A DNA stretch of 64,000 nt from Virgibacillus dokdonensis (GTDB lineage: Bacteria; Bacillota; Bacilli; Bacillales; Amphibacillaceae), in NCBI RefSeq assembly GCF_900166595.1, contig NZ_LT745763.1, forward strand, positions 2,368,626 to 2,432,625, read 5' to 3'. Below the pieces are notes generated by a model. It was given only the letters and a program-made list of their open reading frames with translations. It did no database searches and was not told the origin of the DNA. Position numbers and translations under genes: made by a program. Below, in pieces: positions 19,126 to 28,365 of the stretch; position 1 is the stretch's first letter; each line of letters starts with the position of its first letter.

Positions 19126-19680
19126 CTATTTAACTTTGTAGATGGTCGTACAAATTGTACCTCCATAACTCGCTTGTTTGACAATGGAAAGACGAGGATG
19201 TGCAACAGGTAATTGCTCGGATATATCATGCTCACAATATACCCATGTATTCGTAGTTACCAGGTTCAAGTCCAACATTTTTTGTAACATTTCTTCAAGC
19301 TTTACTTTCCCATAAGGAGGATCTAATAGGACTAACTGGAAAGACAACTGACGCTTAGCAGCTGCTTGCAAAGCTCGAAATGCATCCGCACGAAACACTT
19401 CAGATCGACTAACGAGATCCAATTTCTGTAGATTTTCATTTATAATATGTATCGCTTGTGGTGATTTATCCACAAAAATCGTTCGATCTATCCCTCTACT
19501 CAATGCTTCTATTCCTAAACCGCCACTTCCAGCAAATAAGTCTAGTGCATTACCACCATCAAAAAAGGGACCCATAATTTGAAAAACGGCTTCCTTCACT
19601 TTATCGGTTGTTGGACGAGTCATACGGCCTGGAACTGCCTTTAATTGCCTTCCTTTATGCTCTCCAGCAATTATTCGCAT
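19126..19680 (-). CDS. rsmD: 16S rRNA (guanine(966)-N(2))-methyltransferase RsmD
   Basis: 184-residue SAM-dependent methyltransferase acting on the small ribosomal subunit RNA. It starts MRIIAGEHKGRQLKAVPG, has TRPTTDKVKEAVFQI, the SAM motif ALDLFAGSGGLGIEALSRG (about residues 43-61) and the catalytic motif LLDPPYG (NPPY-type, about 136-142). ATG at 19680 has GGAGGTGAAGCA directly upstream. It is followed at once by coaD. The 290-bp region upstream (19681-19973) holds hairpins but no gene. Confidence 0.95.
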   Translation of the reverse strand: MRIIAGEHKGRQLKAVPGRMTRPTTDKVKEAVFQIMGPFFDGGNALDLFAGSGGLGIEALSRGIDRTIFVDKSPQAIHIINENLQKLDLVSRSEVFRADAFRALQAAAKRQLSFQLVLLDPPYGKVKLEEMLQKMLDLNLVTTNTWVYCEHDISEQLPVAHPRLSIVKQASYGGTICTTIYKVK

Positions 19681-19947
19681 TGCTTCACCTCCACTTTACC
19701 ATTATTCGACATTTATCCTAACACAAAAATAGGAAAACGAAAAACAATAACAGGGAAACCTAAAAATAATCCACATCATGTATATTATTCAAAGAAACGT
19801 CCATACTAATGTAATGAATCAGCTATAAATAACTTTGGCTGTTTCATTAAACGGAGAAGACTTACACTTCCCCATAAGTTCTTCTTCCGGTTTCTCCTCT
19901 CCCTTTGCCTTTTTGTTTTCTTTACTAGGAAACAAAGGGACCTGTAG

Positions 19948-19973
19948 AACTATTTCTGCAGGTTTTTTCTTTT
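19948..19973 (+). terminator. hairpin with T-tract downstream of ylbG
   Basis: ACCTGtAGAA-ctat-TTCTgCAGGT followed by T-rich sequence on the plus strand. On the minus strand, where ylbG ends, the tail is not T-rich, so its role is unclear. Confidence 0.35.
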
Positions 19974-20258
19974 TTAAATCCCCATTTTATAATCGTATTG
20001 TTTTGCTTTATCTGGTTTAGCATTTTCAAAGTTTGTTTCTACAAACGGCTTATATGACCTGTCCACCTTAGAAACAAATGCTAGCTTCAGTAGTTTTTTT
20101 TCCACTTTTTCTACTTCTTGTTGATTTACATATATAACCGCATATTTCATTTTTTTAGAACTATACAGCAAATGTCCATATCGCTTAATTTGCTTTAAGT
20201 TCTTCATATGCTGGAACCAGACGATTAAGCCTTGACGTTCTGCCCGCAATTTTTTCAC
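19974..20258 (-). CDS. ylbG: UPF0298 (DUF2129) protein YlbG
   Basis: 94 residues of a small cytoplasmic family of unknown function, conserved in Bacillales beside ylbF and rsmD. The core QGLIVWFQHMKNLKQIKRYGHLLYSSKKMKYAVIYVN matches it. The start is probably GTG at 20258, with AGGGGAG a few nt upstream; TTG two codons later is the alternative. Lysine-rich with a hydrophobic beta core. Confidence 0.88.
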   Translation of the reverse strand: MKKLRAERQGLIVWFQHMKNLKQIKRYGHLLYSSKKMKYAVIYVNQQEVEKVEKKLLKLAFVSKVDRSYKPFVETNFENAKPDKAKQYDYKMGI

Positions 20259-20353
20259 CTCGCTCCCCTACAGTTAAATCAATAATTTAAAAATCAAACC
20301 ACGGGTACCCTGGGCTTCCTTAAAGAATTAGCTATGTTTTATATATTTAGCAA

Positions 20354-20394
20354 CAATGAGTGGGGATGAAAGAAGAAGCCCCCCCCTCTCATTG
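20354..20394. terminator. GC-rich hairpin downstream of ylbF
   Basis: CAATGAGtGGGG / CCCC-ct-CTCATTG, a long stem with no strong T-tract. Possibly the end of the ylbD-ylbE-ylbF transcript. Confidence 0.4.
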
Positions 20395-20459
20395 AAGATG
20401 CACTTTATACTTCATTTGTTCATGGTATCAGATCCATACGATTATGTTCCTCTACCCAT

Positions 20460-20897
20460 TTAAGAAGCGCAACCACAGCTACCACCACTACCGCAACCAC
20501 AGCCGCTATCACTTAGAGCCGCTCCATCTTTAGGCACTTTAATTTGTTCACTTACACTATATGCTATATATTGACTGACATCATCTAATAGTTTTTGCAA
20601 ATTGCGCTCAGCAATTTTAAAGGAAGCGACTTTGTCATTCATATCCATTTCACGCTTTACTCTACGCACTTCCTTCATAATAGAATTATAATCTGGATGA
20701 TATCTGCCAAACCGTTGTATATCTTCATAATGCTCTTTTATCGAGGAAAAAGCTTGAATGAGCTTCTGTGCCTCTGCATCTGCTTGTAGTTCCTTCTGAG
20801 CATGATGATAAGCTTCCATAACATCAGAACCTAAGATCATTTTAGTTAGTTCTTCTGATTGATCTAGGAGTGCTACGTAGTCCATTGTCGCTATCAT
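20460..20897 (-). CDS. ylbF: YlbF/RicF family regulator
   Basis: 145-residue alpha-helical protein. B. subtilis YlbF (RicF) forms a complex with YmcA and YaaT that carries [4Fe-4S] clusters, assists RNase Y in mRNA maturation and influences competence, sporulation and biofilm formation. QAFSSIKEHYEDIQRFGRYHPDY matches the family core, and the C-terminus ends in a Cys/Gly-rich tail, GCGCGSGGSCGCAS, expected to bind the cluster. ATG at 20897 has AGGAGGTG upstream. ylbD and ylbE lie directly upstream. Confidence 0.93.
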   Translation of the reverse strand: MIATMDYVALLDQSEELTKMILGSDVMEAYHHAQKELQADAEAQKLIQAFSSIKEHYEDIQRFGRYHPDYNSIMKEVRRVKREMDMNDKVASFKIAERNLQKLLDDVSQYIAYSVSEQIKVPKDGAALSDSGCGCGSGGSCGCAS

Positions 20898-20947
20898 CCT
20901 AACACCTCCTCCTTCATAGTACCATTTTTTATAGTATGTGAAAATAT

Positions 20948-21181
20948 TTAGTCTTTCATTGCTCCAGCGAACTGCATTAACATACTAACCATTTGCATAT
21001 GCTGATTCACCTTTTCTATTTGTTGAGGAAATGTTTTCCCATAGAACCTTTTTGCTTCTTTTTTCACTTCTGGTAACAGAGAAGGGTCGCGGGATAAATA
21101 ACGATACCAAACTGGATTCATACGGACAAATTGTAAAAGTTCAGGTTGCTGTTTTAAATAGTCATAACATAACGGATCCAT
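20948..21181 (-). CDS. ylbE: YlbE-like protein
   Basis: 77 residues of a small Bacillales family of unknown function. It reads PELLQFVRMNPVWYRYLSRDPS, then a basic segment VKKEAKRFYGKTFPQQIEKV and a hydrophobic methionine-rich C-terminus. ATG at 21181 has AAGGAG upstream and lies 11 bp after ylbD, so they are probably cotranscribed with ylbF. Confidence 0.88.
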   Translation of the reverse strand: MDPLCYDYLKQQPELLQFVRMNPVWYRYLSRDPSLLPEVKKEAKRFYGKTFPQQIEKVNQHMQMVSMLMQFAGAMKD

Positions 21182-21192
21182 ATTTATTCTCC

Positions 21193-21597
21193 TTAATCAC
21201 GAAACCATCCCATCCGTTCGTTGGTTGGTTGTTTCGTGTCCTTTGTCTGCTTAAATTGCGAAATTATTTCTTGAATGGTAGATATAGAAGAACTAAATTG
21301 CTCCATTTGACGTTGCACCTTTTCTAAATCCATTGATTCTGTCATCTTTAATAGTTGACTAAATAGTTCTTTATTATTTTCATTCGACTGATTATCTTTT
21401 GATTTATTTTCAATATTATCTTCATCTGCTTGTTTAAATTTATCCCAGTAAGGATCATCATCACCAAGTAATACCCATTTTTCATATATGTCTTGCCACG
21501 GTTTTCCGCTTTTACGGACTTCTTTGATCAATTGTGGGTGCTTATTAATAAATTGCTTAAATGCACTTACAGAAGGGTGTAAATCTTGATCACTCAT
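21193..21597 (-). CDS. ylbD: YlbD family putative spore coat protein
   Basis: 134-residue hydrophilic protein. The N-terminal region LHPSVSAFKQFINKHPQLIKEVRKSGKPWQDIYEKWVLLG is the conserved YlbD block; the middle is an acidic, asparagine-rich linker. Coat location is known only for B. subtilis relatives and is inferred here. ATG at 21597 follows AGAGGTGACT. First gene of a ylbD-ylbE-ylbF unit. Confidence 0.85.
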   Translation of the reverse strand: MSDQDLHPSVSAFKQFINKHPQLIKEVRKSGKPWQDIYEKWVLLGDDDPYWDKFKQADEDNIENKSKDNQSNENNKELFSQLLKMTESMDLEKVQRQMEQFSSSISTIQEIISQFKQTKDTKQPTNERMGWFRD

Positions 21598-21814
21598 ACA
21601 TAGTCACCTCTTTTGCATATAGTCATATGTACTAATTAGTTTATGCTATAAGTGAACGCTTGTGATTAACAAGTACTTGCCCCTACTTATATTTATATTG
21701 TTTGAAGCATATGATTTTTCTCAAGCCTTGGTTACTATCAACATTACACTGTTCACTTTTAGAAAAACTGAAAGCCTTTGTTTTTCTAAAACTTTAAGTC
21801 ACTATCGTTGCAGA

Positions 21815-22022
21815 ACAAAGGCGCAAGCGCCCGTTTAGCAACGTAACGAGTGGAACGAATCAACTAAAGTTTTAGGAATCATGCTCCTGCAATAGGAGTA
21901 TGCCGGCGTCCTCCGGCAAGCTCGGCTTTAGTCGGCCTTCCTATTTAGAACGAACCGATAATGACTTATCGTAGGGCAATGGAGTGAAGAAGGTTGCCTA
22001 GTTGCTGGGCGCCGGAGCCGGA
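21815..22022 (+). repeat. dispersed repeat R2, copy A
   Basis: Starts CAAAGGCGCAAGCGCCCG, then TTTAGCAACGTAACGAGTGGAACGAATCAA. A central hairpin TGCCGG-cgtc-CCGGCA is followed by TAATGACTTATCGTAGGGCAA and ends GTTGCTGGGCGCCGGAGCC. Copies B and C match it on the opposite strand. Together with the ylbC terminator it fills most of 21598-22194; no gene is seen. Confidence 0.8.
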
Positions 22023-22093
22023 CGTGGCTAAATAACTTAGTTAGTTTATCTACAGTTGCAAAATTTAATGATTTCCAATAATTTCCTAAACCA

Positions 22094-22134
22094 TAAAAAA
22101 TGGTTAGGAGCAGTTGGTCATTAGCTCCTAACCG
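22094..22134 (-). terminator. ylbC terminator
   Basis: On the minus strand CGGTTAGGAGC - 13 nt - GCTCCTAACC is followed by ATTTTTTATGG. It lies 60 bp after the ylbC stop. Confidence 0.85.
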
Positions 22135-22194
22135 TTTGGTTCTAACAATGTACAATCTAATATTTTTTTGGAATAGCTCCTAACTTACTGCTTA

Positions 22195-23262
22195 CTAAAA
22201 AGGTTTAGCCAAAAAATTTTGCGTATAATATAATCGGTATACACCAACACCTAAGTGAGTATATTTATCACTTAACAAAGCTTCTCTATGACCTTTACTA
22301 TTCAACCAACCTTCCATTGCAGCAGCAGCATCTGGGTATTGCGCTGCAATATTTTCACCTGCTGCGACAAAGGATACTTCTCCTTCCTCTAAACGTTCTT
22401 TTAAACCTCTTCCATCTTGACTGGAATGAGAAAAATATTTATTAACAGCCATATCTTTGCTGTGAAAATAGGCAACTTCTCCAACTGATTTTTCCCACTG
22501 TAACTTATCTTTATTCCGTTGTTGCCGCATAATATTGGTAATATCTAGCACTTGTTGTTCCATACCGGCTTCTACTTTTTCCCATTCCTCATCAGACAAA
22601 CTCGGTTTTTCTGGGATTTTACCTCTATATCGCAATTCATATGGTTGATGCTTTAAAAGAGCATCAATGTCAACAATTCGGATAGAAGATAATTGTTGTT
22701 GAAAAGTATCAAAATAAAGTTGCATGAAAATAGAGTCAGAAATTTTTACTAATGGTCTCGTTTTTCTATCGTCAGCGCTTAGCTTAAATGTGTAAGAAGC
22801 AAGTCCGTCCCGATAATTTACTTCTTCTTTAAATTGAAAATGCTTTTGCACCTTTTCATAACTTTCTCCAATGGCAACAGGTTTGATATTTGTTCCTTTG
22901 CCAGTCGCATAAATAGTCTGAATCGTTCCATCTATCAACCCGAATTGAATATATTGGTCCTTATCATTTGTATAAACCCACCACGTGTAACCATAAGCAC
23001 TTAAATCTTTTCTAACTGGCTCGCCTAATTCTTCTTCTAATTGCTCACTTGATTTGCCATACCATTTAAATATATCACCTTCTAAAGCAATATCGGGTCT
23101 ATCTTCTGGTACGTCTTTTGTTTTAATCATTTGCTGTTTTTCTTTTACTGTATCACTAATTATTTGCATCGTTTCTTTGGGAGATGTTTCACTACTTTCC
23201 AACAAATAAAAACCGACAACAGCGACTACTGCTAAAAGTAAGAGGTTTCGTATAAATCGCAT
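22195..23262 (-). CDS. ylbC: CAP (SCP/PR1-like) domain protein YlbC
   Basis: 355 residues with an N-terminal membrane anchor or signal segment (LLLLAVVAVVGFYLL, about residues 6-21). A CAP-associated N-terminal domain (about 60-210) is followed by a C-terminal CAP domain beginning near ITNIMRQQRNKDKLQW, with SKDMAVNKYFSHSS, AAGENIAAQY and WLNSKGHREALLSDKYTHLGVG. The fold is extracellular and its function in Bacilli is unknown. The start at 23262 has AAGGAG ten nt upstream; in-frame ATGs at 23289 and 23319 lack a site. ylbB, its usual neighbour, is absent. Confidence 0.9.
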   Translation of the reverse strand: MRFIRNLLLLAVVAVVGFYLLESSETSPKETMQIISDTVKEKQQMIKTKDVPEDRPDIALEGDIFKWYGKSSEQLEEELGEPVRKDLSAYGYTWWVYTNDKDQYIQFGLIDGTIQTIYATGKGTNIKPVAIGESYEKVQKHFQFKEEVNYRDGLASYTFKLSADDRKTRPLVKISDSIFMQLYFDTFQQQLSSIRIVDIDALLKHQPYELRYRGKIPEKPSLSDEEWEKVEAGMEQQVLDITNIMRQQRNKDKLQWEKSVGEVAYFHSKDMAVNKYFSHSSQDGRGLKERLEEGEVSFVAAGENIAAQYPDAAAAMEGWLNSKGHREALLSDKYTHLGVGVYRLYYTQNFLAKPF

Positions 23263-23581
23263 TATTCGCTTCTCCTTTTCATTTTTCATGAAGCTTATAG
23301 TAAGGTTTTCAATCTCCATATACTTTGATTACTTACAAGAAAACGGAATGAATTCTGACAACAGATAACACACGAGCACCAACCCTACTATTTAAAAATC
23401 ACTTTATACGATGTATATGTTGCATCAAATATATCATGCTATTTATTCTAGTATTTTACTGTATCATAATAAAAAAAAGCAATTACGGCAAATATTTATA
23501 TTGCATCGTGTCTTTTTCATTGAAAGTTGTTATATTTCATACTAATATAGTATAGTGAGGATAACAAGGTGAGGTGGGAAA

Positions 23582-23947
23582 ATGAAATTAGAAAATACTG
23601 GATTAGAAGAAGAAATCATTGATTTAAAACCGCTTGATCATGTAACAGCAAAACATGCTTTTATCCGGGCAGGGCAATGGGATTATGAGCGGGTTACGTA
23701 TGATTATCGGATCGACTCTGACGAGAAAGGCATTACATACTATATTCGAATCCAAGGCTATGCGGTAGAAGGCGATGTAGATCGTGGTGATGCAGTCATT
23801 CAAATGTTAACGCCGTTATTAGGTAAACATTACTATCCGCATGGGGTTGAATATGGGGAAGAAGAGAATTTCCCAAGTGATATAGTAGAACGAGCTAAAA
23901 GTCATATTAGTCAACTAAAAACAGAGATAAACCAACTAAAACAATAA
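23582..23947 (+). CDS. ylbA: YugN-like family protein (YlbA)
   Basis: 121-residue protein of the YugN-like family, function unknown. Conserved parts are ENTGLEEEI, WDYERVTYDYRI, YYIRIQGYAVEGDVDRGDAV and TPLLGKHYYPHGVEYG. The last 20 residues form a helix. ATG at 23582 follows GGTGAGGTGGGAAA. Position beside ylbC supports YlbA. The 320 bp between the two divergent genes shows no gene and should hold both promoters. Confidence 0.83.
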   Translation: MKLENTGLEEEIIDLKPLDHVTAKHAFIRAGQWDYERVTYDYRIDSDEKGITYYIRIQGYAVEGDVDRGDAVIQMLTPLLGKHYYPHGVEYGEEENFPSDIVERAKSHISQLKTEINQLKQ

Positions 23948-24206
23948 TTTAATCTCCTTAGATATGGAATTAATTTACAAACAAACCGACGCCATCCGAT
24001 AATGAAGGTAGTCGGTTTTCTATATTTAACGACAATATTTAGATATTTTATAGCCCTTTTTGCAGTAGATTTCCTCTCTTTTCATTGTAGTCGAAATATA
24101 TTCTCCCCGTAATAGTAATTAATTCTGTTCAAATTAGCTATTTAATGCTATATTTTTTATAAGTATATCGTTATTGCTTGATAATGAAAGGAGCCAGCAT
24201 ATTACT

Positions 24207-25265
24207 TTGTTTCGCAATATAACTAAACGTCATTGGTCACTAATTTTTTTAACTATTTTATTAATCTTATTTTTCATTTTTGTTTTACCAATATCCATTC
24301 CTTTGATTGTGGCTTTTGTAACAGCACTTATTTTAAACCCAATAATAAGATTAGTGCAAAAAAAATTAAAGGTCAATCGGAAATTATCCGTAACCATTGT
24401 TTTTTTATTGTTTTTAATCATTCTTGGAGTAGTAGGAACGTTTACTATTACACGGGCGGTTACCCAAGTTGTTAATTTTGTAGAAGAAGTGCCACAACAT
24501 TTTAATGAGTTAAATAGGATTTACCAGGATTGGGAAGGGCAAGTTCAACGTTACACAGATGACCTCCCAAATGAATTTGTAAGACAAGTATCTTCAAGTA
24601 TTGAAGCAAATTTGAATACTTTAACGACCAACGCAAAAGAAACGATTACTATTGAACGAATTGCGCAACTTGTTTCATCCATTCCGCAGTATTTAATTAG
24701 CTTTATCGTATATTTAATTGCTTTGTTTCTTTTCATGCTGGAGTTGCCTATCCTTAAAGCAAAGATGTACCACATGATGACAAAGGAAACAGCAGAAAAA
24801 GTATCGTTTATGAATCAACGAGTGACAAACGTGTTTTTAGGTTTCTTTAAAGCGCAGTTCCTAGTTAGCTTAATCATTTTAGCTGTAACTTTAATTGGTC
24901 TTTTGTTTATTGCTCCCGAAGTTGCCATTATTATGACATTAATTATTTGGATTGTGGATTTAATCCCTATCATCGGCTCGATAGCTGTCCTCGGGCCATG
25001 GGCGCTATTTATGTTTATGGCGGGGGATACAACCCTTGGAATACAATTGTCTATACTAGCTATTATTTTACTGGCCATTCGTAGAATCGTTGAACCGAAA
25101 GTAATGGGCCAGCATATAGGACTCTCTCCATTGGCCACGTTAATCTCTATGTTTATCGGCTTAAAATTATTAGGATTACTAGGATTTATACTTGGCCCAC
25201 TGATCGTAATTACCTTCCATTCGGCTAAAGAAGCTGGAATTATTAAGTGGAATATAAAAATCTAA
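24207..25265 (+). CDS. AI-2E family transporter (UPF0118)
   Basis: About 352 residues with seven or eight predicted membrane segments. Two N-terminal ones surround FIFVLPISIPLIVAFVTALILNP. A soluble helical middle (about residues 85-165) follows, and then the C-terminal signature IWIVDLIPIIGSIAVLGPW and RRIVEPKVMGQHIGLSP, typical of the PerM/AI-2E exporter family. Members transport varied substrates, including sodium or protons, so AI-2 should not be assumed. The start is uncertain. TTG at 24207 follows AAAGGAG with a long spacer; TTG at 24174 has no site. Confidence 0.85.
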   Translation: MFRNITKRHWSLIFLTILLILFFIFVLPISIPLIVAFVTALILNPIIRLVQKKLKVNRKLSVTIVFLLFLIILGVVGTFTITRAVTQVVNFVEEVPQHFNELNRIYQDWEGQVQRYTDDLPNEFVRQVSSSIEANLNTLTTNAKETITIERIAQLVSSIPQYLISFIVYLIALFLFMLELPILKAKMYHMMTKETAEKVSFMNQRVTNVFLGFFKAQFLVSLIILAVTLIGLLFIAPEVAIIMTLIIWIVDLIPIIGSIAVLGPWALFMFMAGDTTLGIQLSILAIILLAIRRIVEPKVMGQHIGLSPLATLISMFIGLKLLGLLGFILGPLIVITFHSAKEAGIIKWNIKI

Positions 25266-25314
25266 TGTAATTCTTAAAGACTTTTCTCTGATATGCTACA
25301 GCTATTTAATTAAT

Positions 25315-25351
25315 AAAAAAATGGGAAGTTACCAGAACTTCCCATTTTTTT
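25315..25351. terminator. bidirectional terminator
   Basis: AAAAAATGGGAAGTT-accag-AACTTCCCATTTTTTT between the convergent transporter gene and ctaM; it overlaps the ctaM stop codon. Confidence 0.92.
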
Positions 25352-25805
25352 ATGTTCCTAAGATAGCTTTAATTAAACTCGTTGTTTCCCCACCATCATA
25401 TAAAATGTACAATAATAAATATACTGCCACTCCTGTAATAGCTGTAAAAAACCAAATAACACTAGTAATTGGTCCAATTTTTCTATGTACACGAATATTG
25501 CGCTTAAATGCTAATATTAGGGTTACTATACCAAAAACAGCACCTGTAGTTGCCAAAGTAATGTGAAATATCAAGAAAATTGTATAATATATTTCTAAAC
25601 CTTGTGGCCCTCCAAAACTCGTATTCCCGATAAATATTGTTCTGGACATGTAAATAATGAAGAATATAATAGCACTAACTGCAGCTGTTATCATAGCTTT
25701 TTTATGTTTTACTGCTTCTCCTTTTACTATAAAACGCCAGCCAATAGCTACAAAAATAGCGCTTATAACAATAAAAAAAGTACTTATTGTTGGTAAAATT
25801 GGCAT
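25350..25805 (-). CDS. ctaM: DUF420 family protein CtaM, cytochrome aa3 assembly factor
   Basis: 151-residue membrane protein with four hydrophobic segments (about 5-22, 38-55, 75-100 and 115-137). The DUF420 family contains CtaM (YozB), needed for assembly of an active heme-copper cytochrome a oxidase in Firmicutes. Conserved histidines occur in GEAVKHKKAM, LIFHITLATTG and RVHRKIGP. ATG at 25805 follows TAGGAGAG. The nearby ctaG and ctaBCDEF fit the role. The 580 bp on to ctaG hold R1-F and R3b. Confidence 0.87.
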   Translation of the reverse strand: MPILPTISTFFIVISAIFVAIGWRFIVKGEAVKHKKAMITAAVSAIIFFIIYMSRTIFIGNTSFGGPQGLEIYYTIFLIFHITLATTGAVFGIVTLILAFKRNIRVHRKIGPITSVIWFFTAITGVAVYLLLYILYDGGETTSLIKAILGT

Positions 25806-26079
25806 ACTAAATCCACTCTCCTATCTAATAAATCAAGAAACAAGTAGCATACTTATTCTTTCCATTTTAACAAGTTAAACTTTAACAAGCGAAGCACTTA
25901 CCTAAAAAAAGTAAAAATTATTATTCGCACGGTAAGAGGCTTGCAAATTACATAAAACACAGATAGTGCAAGTAGTCTTTTTTTGTTAGATACATAGGGT
26001 TACTTAAAAGAAATGAATCTTCCTTTCGCGAGGGATTCTTTTCCTACGAAAGAGTATGGTGTATAGACCTTTGTATTAG

Positions 26080-26173
26080 ATAGATAACATGGCTTTCCGC
26101 CATTTTTTATGCGGAAAAGCGCTGTCGTTTTCTTATATGATTAACGCTAAAAACTTTATACTTTCCTATAGTG
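26080..26173 (+). repeat. dispersed repeat R1, copy F
   Basis: The inner hairpin is CTTTCCGC - 10 nt - GCGGAAAAG, differing in sequence from copy B but still paired. Then TTTTCTTATATGATTAACGC and ACTTTATACTTTCCTATAGTG. It continues through AAAAAGAGGGTTA into R3b. Confidence 0.8.
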
Positions 26174-26186
26174 CAAAAAGAGGGTT

Positions 26187-26250
26187 AGGCACCTGACCCA
26201 CTAGACTTGTTCAACTCGCTTCTTGGGAGTTTTACACCTTAAATCTGGGA
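26187..26250 (+). repeat. dispersed repeat R3, copy b (diverged)
   Basis: GGCACCTGACCCACTAGACTTGTTCAACTC ... GGGAGTTTTACACCTTAAATC, directly after R1 copy F. Confidence 0.5.
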
Positions 26251-26390
26251 TAAATCAAGCATTAAGGCGCCAATATCTATCCAGTTATTTGCGACAATTC
26301 AAGTTTTAAAGAAATATTCTTGTCACCTTTTATATAGGAACAGATAAAAATTAAGTTTGGGGTTCCCCACTACACTATCTATGCGTATAT

Positions 26391-27296
26391 TTATTGAGAA
26401 TGTTGTACATCGGCTGGCATAGGATCAACCTTTAAACTTTCATCTGTGAACCATTTAAAGAAAACCCTTGCCAATATAAAACCATAAGTGATTTCTTGCA
26501 TAATTTTCATAATGATTCCACCAAGCTGCTGATCCTCCAACGTGCTCATTGGCGAAAACATTTCAGGTCCACTAATTTGTACAGCTAACCCATCTAGTAC
26601 GTCTCCAGGTACACATAAAGCGAGTGCTTGTAACCAGGCTCCATTTTGACTGTACGCCGAAAACAACGGAACATCTGCAAATATAATTAGAACACATGCC
26701 GGAGTTATTAAAACCCCATTCGCAAAAATATAGCCAATCTTTAAAACTGGTCTCATTGAATCCATTTCTTTTATCGGAGACAAAATTGGCCACCAGACGA
26801 TAAAAGCAGCTACTAAAATAATTAAAGAAATGGACGTATGTGCAATTTGTGTAGATTTGGCAAAGTCAAAAACAGCAGGAATATGGTACAGCGAAAATAA
26901 CCCATTAAATAAAAGTAACGATATCAATGGTTTTGTCAACAAGCGAAAAGCTGGTTCTATGAATGGCGCATGAATCACTTTTTTCCAAATCCACACTGGA
27001 ATACTTTTAATGACTAAAATAGGGAAAATTAAGTAATATACAGCCATTTGGATCATATGTGCCGTTAACATCATATGTGATAATAAATCTGTTGGAGCAC
27101 CTTTCACTGCATACAACAATACGAGCGCAAGCAAAAACATACCTTGCTGCAGTTTAGATGGTTTTTCATCACCACCGAATTTATGTCGGTATGGTCCAGT
27201 TATTAGAAAGTAAACCATTCCTAACCCAATTACGAACAATAGAAAATAAGGACTCCATAAAGCTCGGAAGCCAAAAATTTGTAATTCTAGCCACAT
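26391..27296 (-). CDS. ctaG: cytochrome c oxidase assembly factor CtaG
   Basis: 301-residue membrane protein of the caa3_CtaG family with seven or so membrane segments. It is needed for caa3 oxidase formation in B. subtilis, probably in copper delivery to the CuB centre. Features include LQIFGFRALWSPYFLLF at the N-terminus, a segment with HMMLTAHMIQMAVYYLIFP and DQQLGGIIMKIMQEITYGF near the C-terminus. The ATG at 27296 has GAGGTGA upstream; the in-frame GTG at 27305 is part of that site. It is separated from ctaF by a strong terminator, so it probably has its own promoter here. Confidence 0.93.
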   Translation of the reverse strand: MWLELQIFGFRALWSPYFLLFVIGLGMVYFLITGPYRHKFGGDEKPSKLQQGMFLLALVLLYAVKGAPTDLLSHMMLTAHMIQMAVYYLIFPILVIKSIPVWIWKKVIHAPFIEPAFRLLTKPLISLLLFNGLFSLYHIPAVFDFAKSTQIAHTSISLIILVAAFIVWWPILSPIKEMDSMRPVLKIGYIFANGVLITPACVLIIFADVPLFSAYSQNGAWLQALALCVPGDVLDGLAVQISGPEMFSPMSTLEDQQLGGIIMKIMQEITYGFILARVFFKWFTDESLKVDPMPADVQHSQ

Positions 27297-27396
27297 GATA
27301 ATCACCTCAAAAGGATTGTCTTATTCATTATAACTTACTTATCGTCGTGTAGACATTAAAAAAGTTTGACATTTTTTCAAAACATTCTTAGAAATG

Positions 27397-27425
27397 AAAA
27401 AGGTCGGGAACACCCGACCTTTTTT
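27397..27425 (-). terminator. terminator of the ctaBCDEF operon
   Basis: AAAAAGGTCGGG-aaca-CCCGACCTTTTTT starts at the ctaF stop codon. T/A tracts are on both strands. Confidence 0.93.
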
Positions 27426-27738
27426 ACCACCATACAATAGCTACTAAAGCAGCTATCGTTAATAGTGCAGCGAATACCCCGCCATAAATCATCATAGCTG
27501 GAAACTCATGGCCTCTATCTTTCATATGCATAAAATAATAAAATTGGAACCCAACTTGAACGAGCGCTAAGATCAGTAGTAACGGAACTGCAAACATCTT
27601 ATCCATAGCTTCTGTTGCTACAATAGAGAAAGCAACAATCGTAAAACCAATCATTAATGCAAATGTAATCAGTTGCTTTTTCATTTCTTCCTTATTTTTT
27701 TGTTTCTGAAATGAATTGGTATTGGTGTTATCTGTCAT
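27424..27738 (-). CDS. ctaF: cytochrome c oxidase subunit IVB
   Basis: 104-residue small subunit of the caa3 oxidase, with three membrane segments (about 23-43, 50-68 and 82-103). The central HMKDRGHEFPAMM and FQFYYFMHM are typical of subunit IV (COX4_pro/CtaF). ATG at 27738 follows AAAGGTGGG; 3 bp separate it from ctaE, so the genes are translationally close. It is the last gene of the operon. Confidence 0.92.
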   Translation of the reverse strand: MTDNTNTNSFQKQKNKEEMKKQLITFALMIGFTIVAFSIVATEAMDKMFAVPLLLILALVQVGFQFYYFMHMKDRGHEFPAMMIYGGVFAALLTIAALVAIVWW

Positions 27739-27741
27739 GTA

Positions 27742-28365
27742 TTAGCCCACCTTTCCCATCAAGTATACAACCGTAAAGATAAATACCCATACAACATCAA
27801 TGAAATGCCAGTAAAGGCTAAACGTGTAATATTTAGGGGCGTTATACAAATTTAGTCCACGTTTTGCATTTCGCACCATTAATGCGATAAGCCAGCTGAG
27901 CCCAAAGACAACGTGACCTCCGTGAAAACCAACAAGTGTATAAAATGCTGAGCCAAATGCCGATGACCTAAATGTAAAACCAAAGCCTGTAATATAGTGG
28001 TAAAACTCATAAATTTCGCATGCTAGAAATCCAATCCCTAAAAAGGCTGTAATTCCAAGCCATAGATGCATTTTTTTAAAGTCGTTATTTTTCATATGAT
28101 ACATCGCATAAACACTAGTCAATGAACTAGTCAATAATAACATTGTCATAAGAAAAACAAGCTCTAAACCAAATATATCCTGACCACTTGGACCGCCAGC
28201 TGTCGAGTTACGAAGAGCAAGATATGTTCCAAACAAACTTGCAAACAATACAGTTTCTCCACCTAGAAAAAACCATAAGCCTAAAAATTTATTTTTCCCT
28301 TCTAACGTTGCTTTTTCTGGTTCTTGTGGCATCGTTTCAGGGTTTAAGGAATGATCGTGACTCAT
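27742..28365 (-). CDS. ctaE: cytochrome c oxidase subunit III
   Basis: 207 residues with five membrane segments, the short form of COX3 found in Gram-positive caa3 oxidases. Signature pieces are NKFLGLWFFLGGETVLFASLF, VGFHGGHVVFGLSW and YWHFIDVVWVFIFTVVYL. ATG at 28365 comes immediately after the ctaD stop codon, with GGGAGGCGG upstream. Confidence 0.95.
   Translation of the reverse strand: MSHDHSLNPETMPQEPEKATLEGKNKFLGLWFFLGGETVLFASLFGTYLALRNSTAGGPSGQDIFGLELVFLMTMLLLTSSLTSVYAMYHMKNNDFKKMHLWLGITAFLGIGFLACEIYEFYHYITGFGFTFRSSAFGSAFYTLVGFHGGHVVFGLSWLIALMVRNAKRGLNLYNAPKYYTFSLYWHFIDVVWVFIFTVVYLMGKVG

Noticed and set aside
21928..22155. Open frame of 75 codons over the ylbC downstream region
   Set aside because: It is made of R2 copy A and the ylbC terminator hairpin; the sequence is a repeat, not a conserved protein.
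24174..24206. Longer N-terminus for the AI-2E family transporter from TTG 24174
   Set aside because: The only ribosome binding site (AAAGGAG) lies inside this extension, so a later start is more likely.
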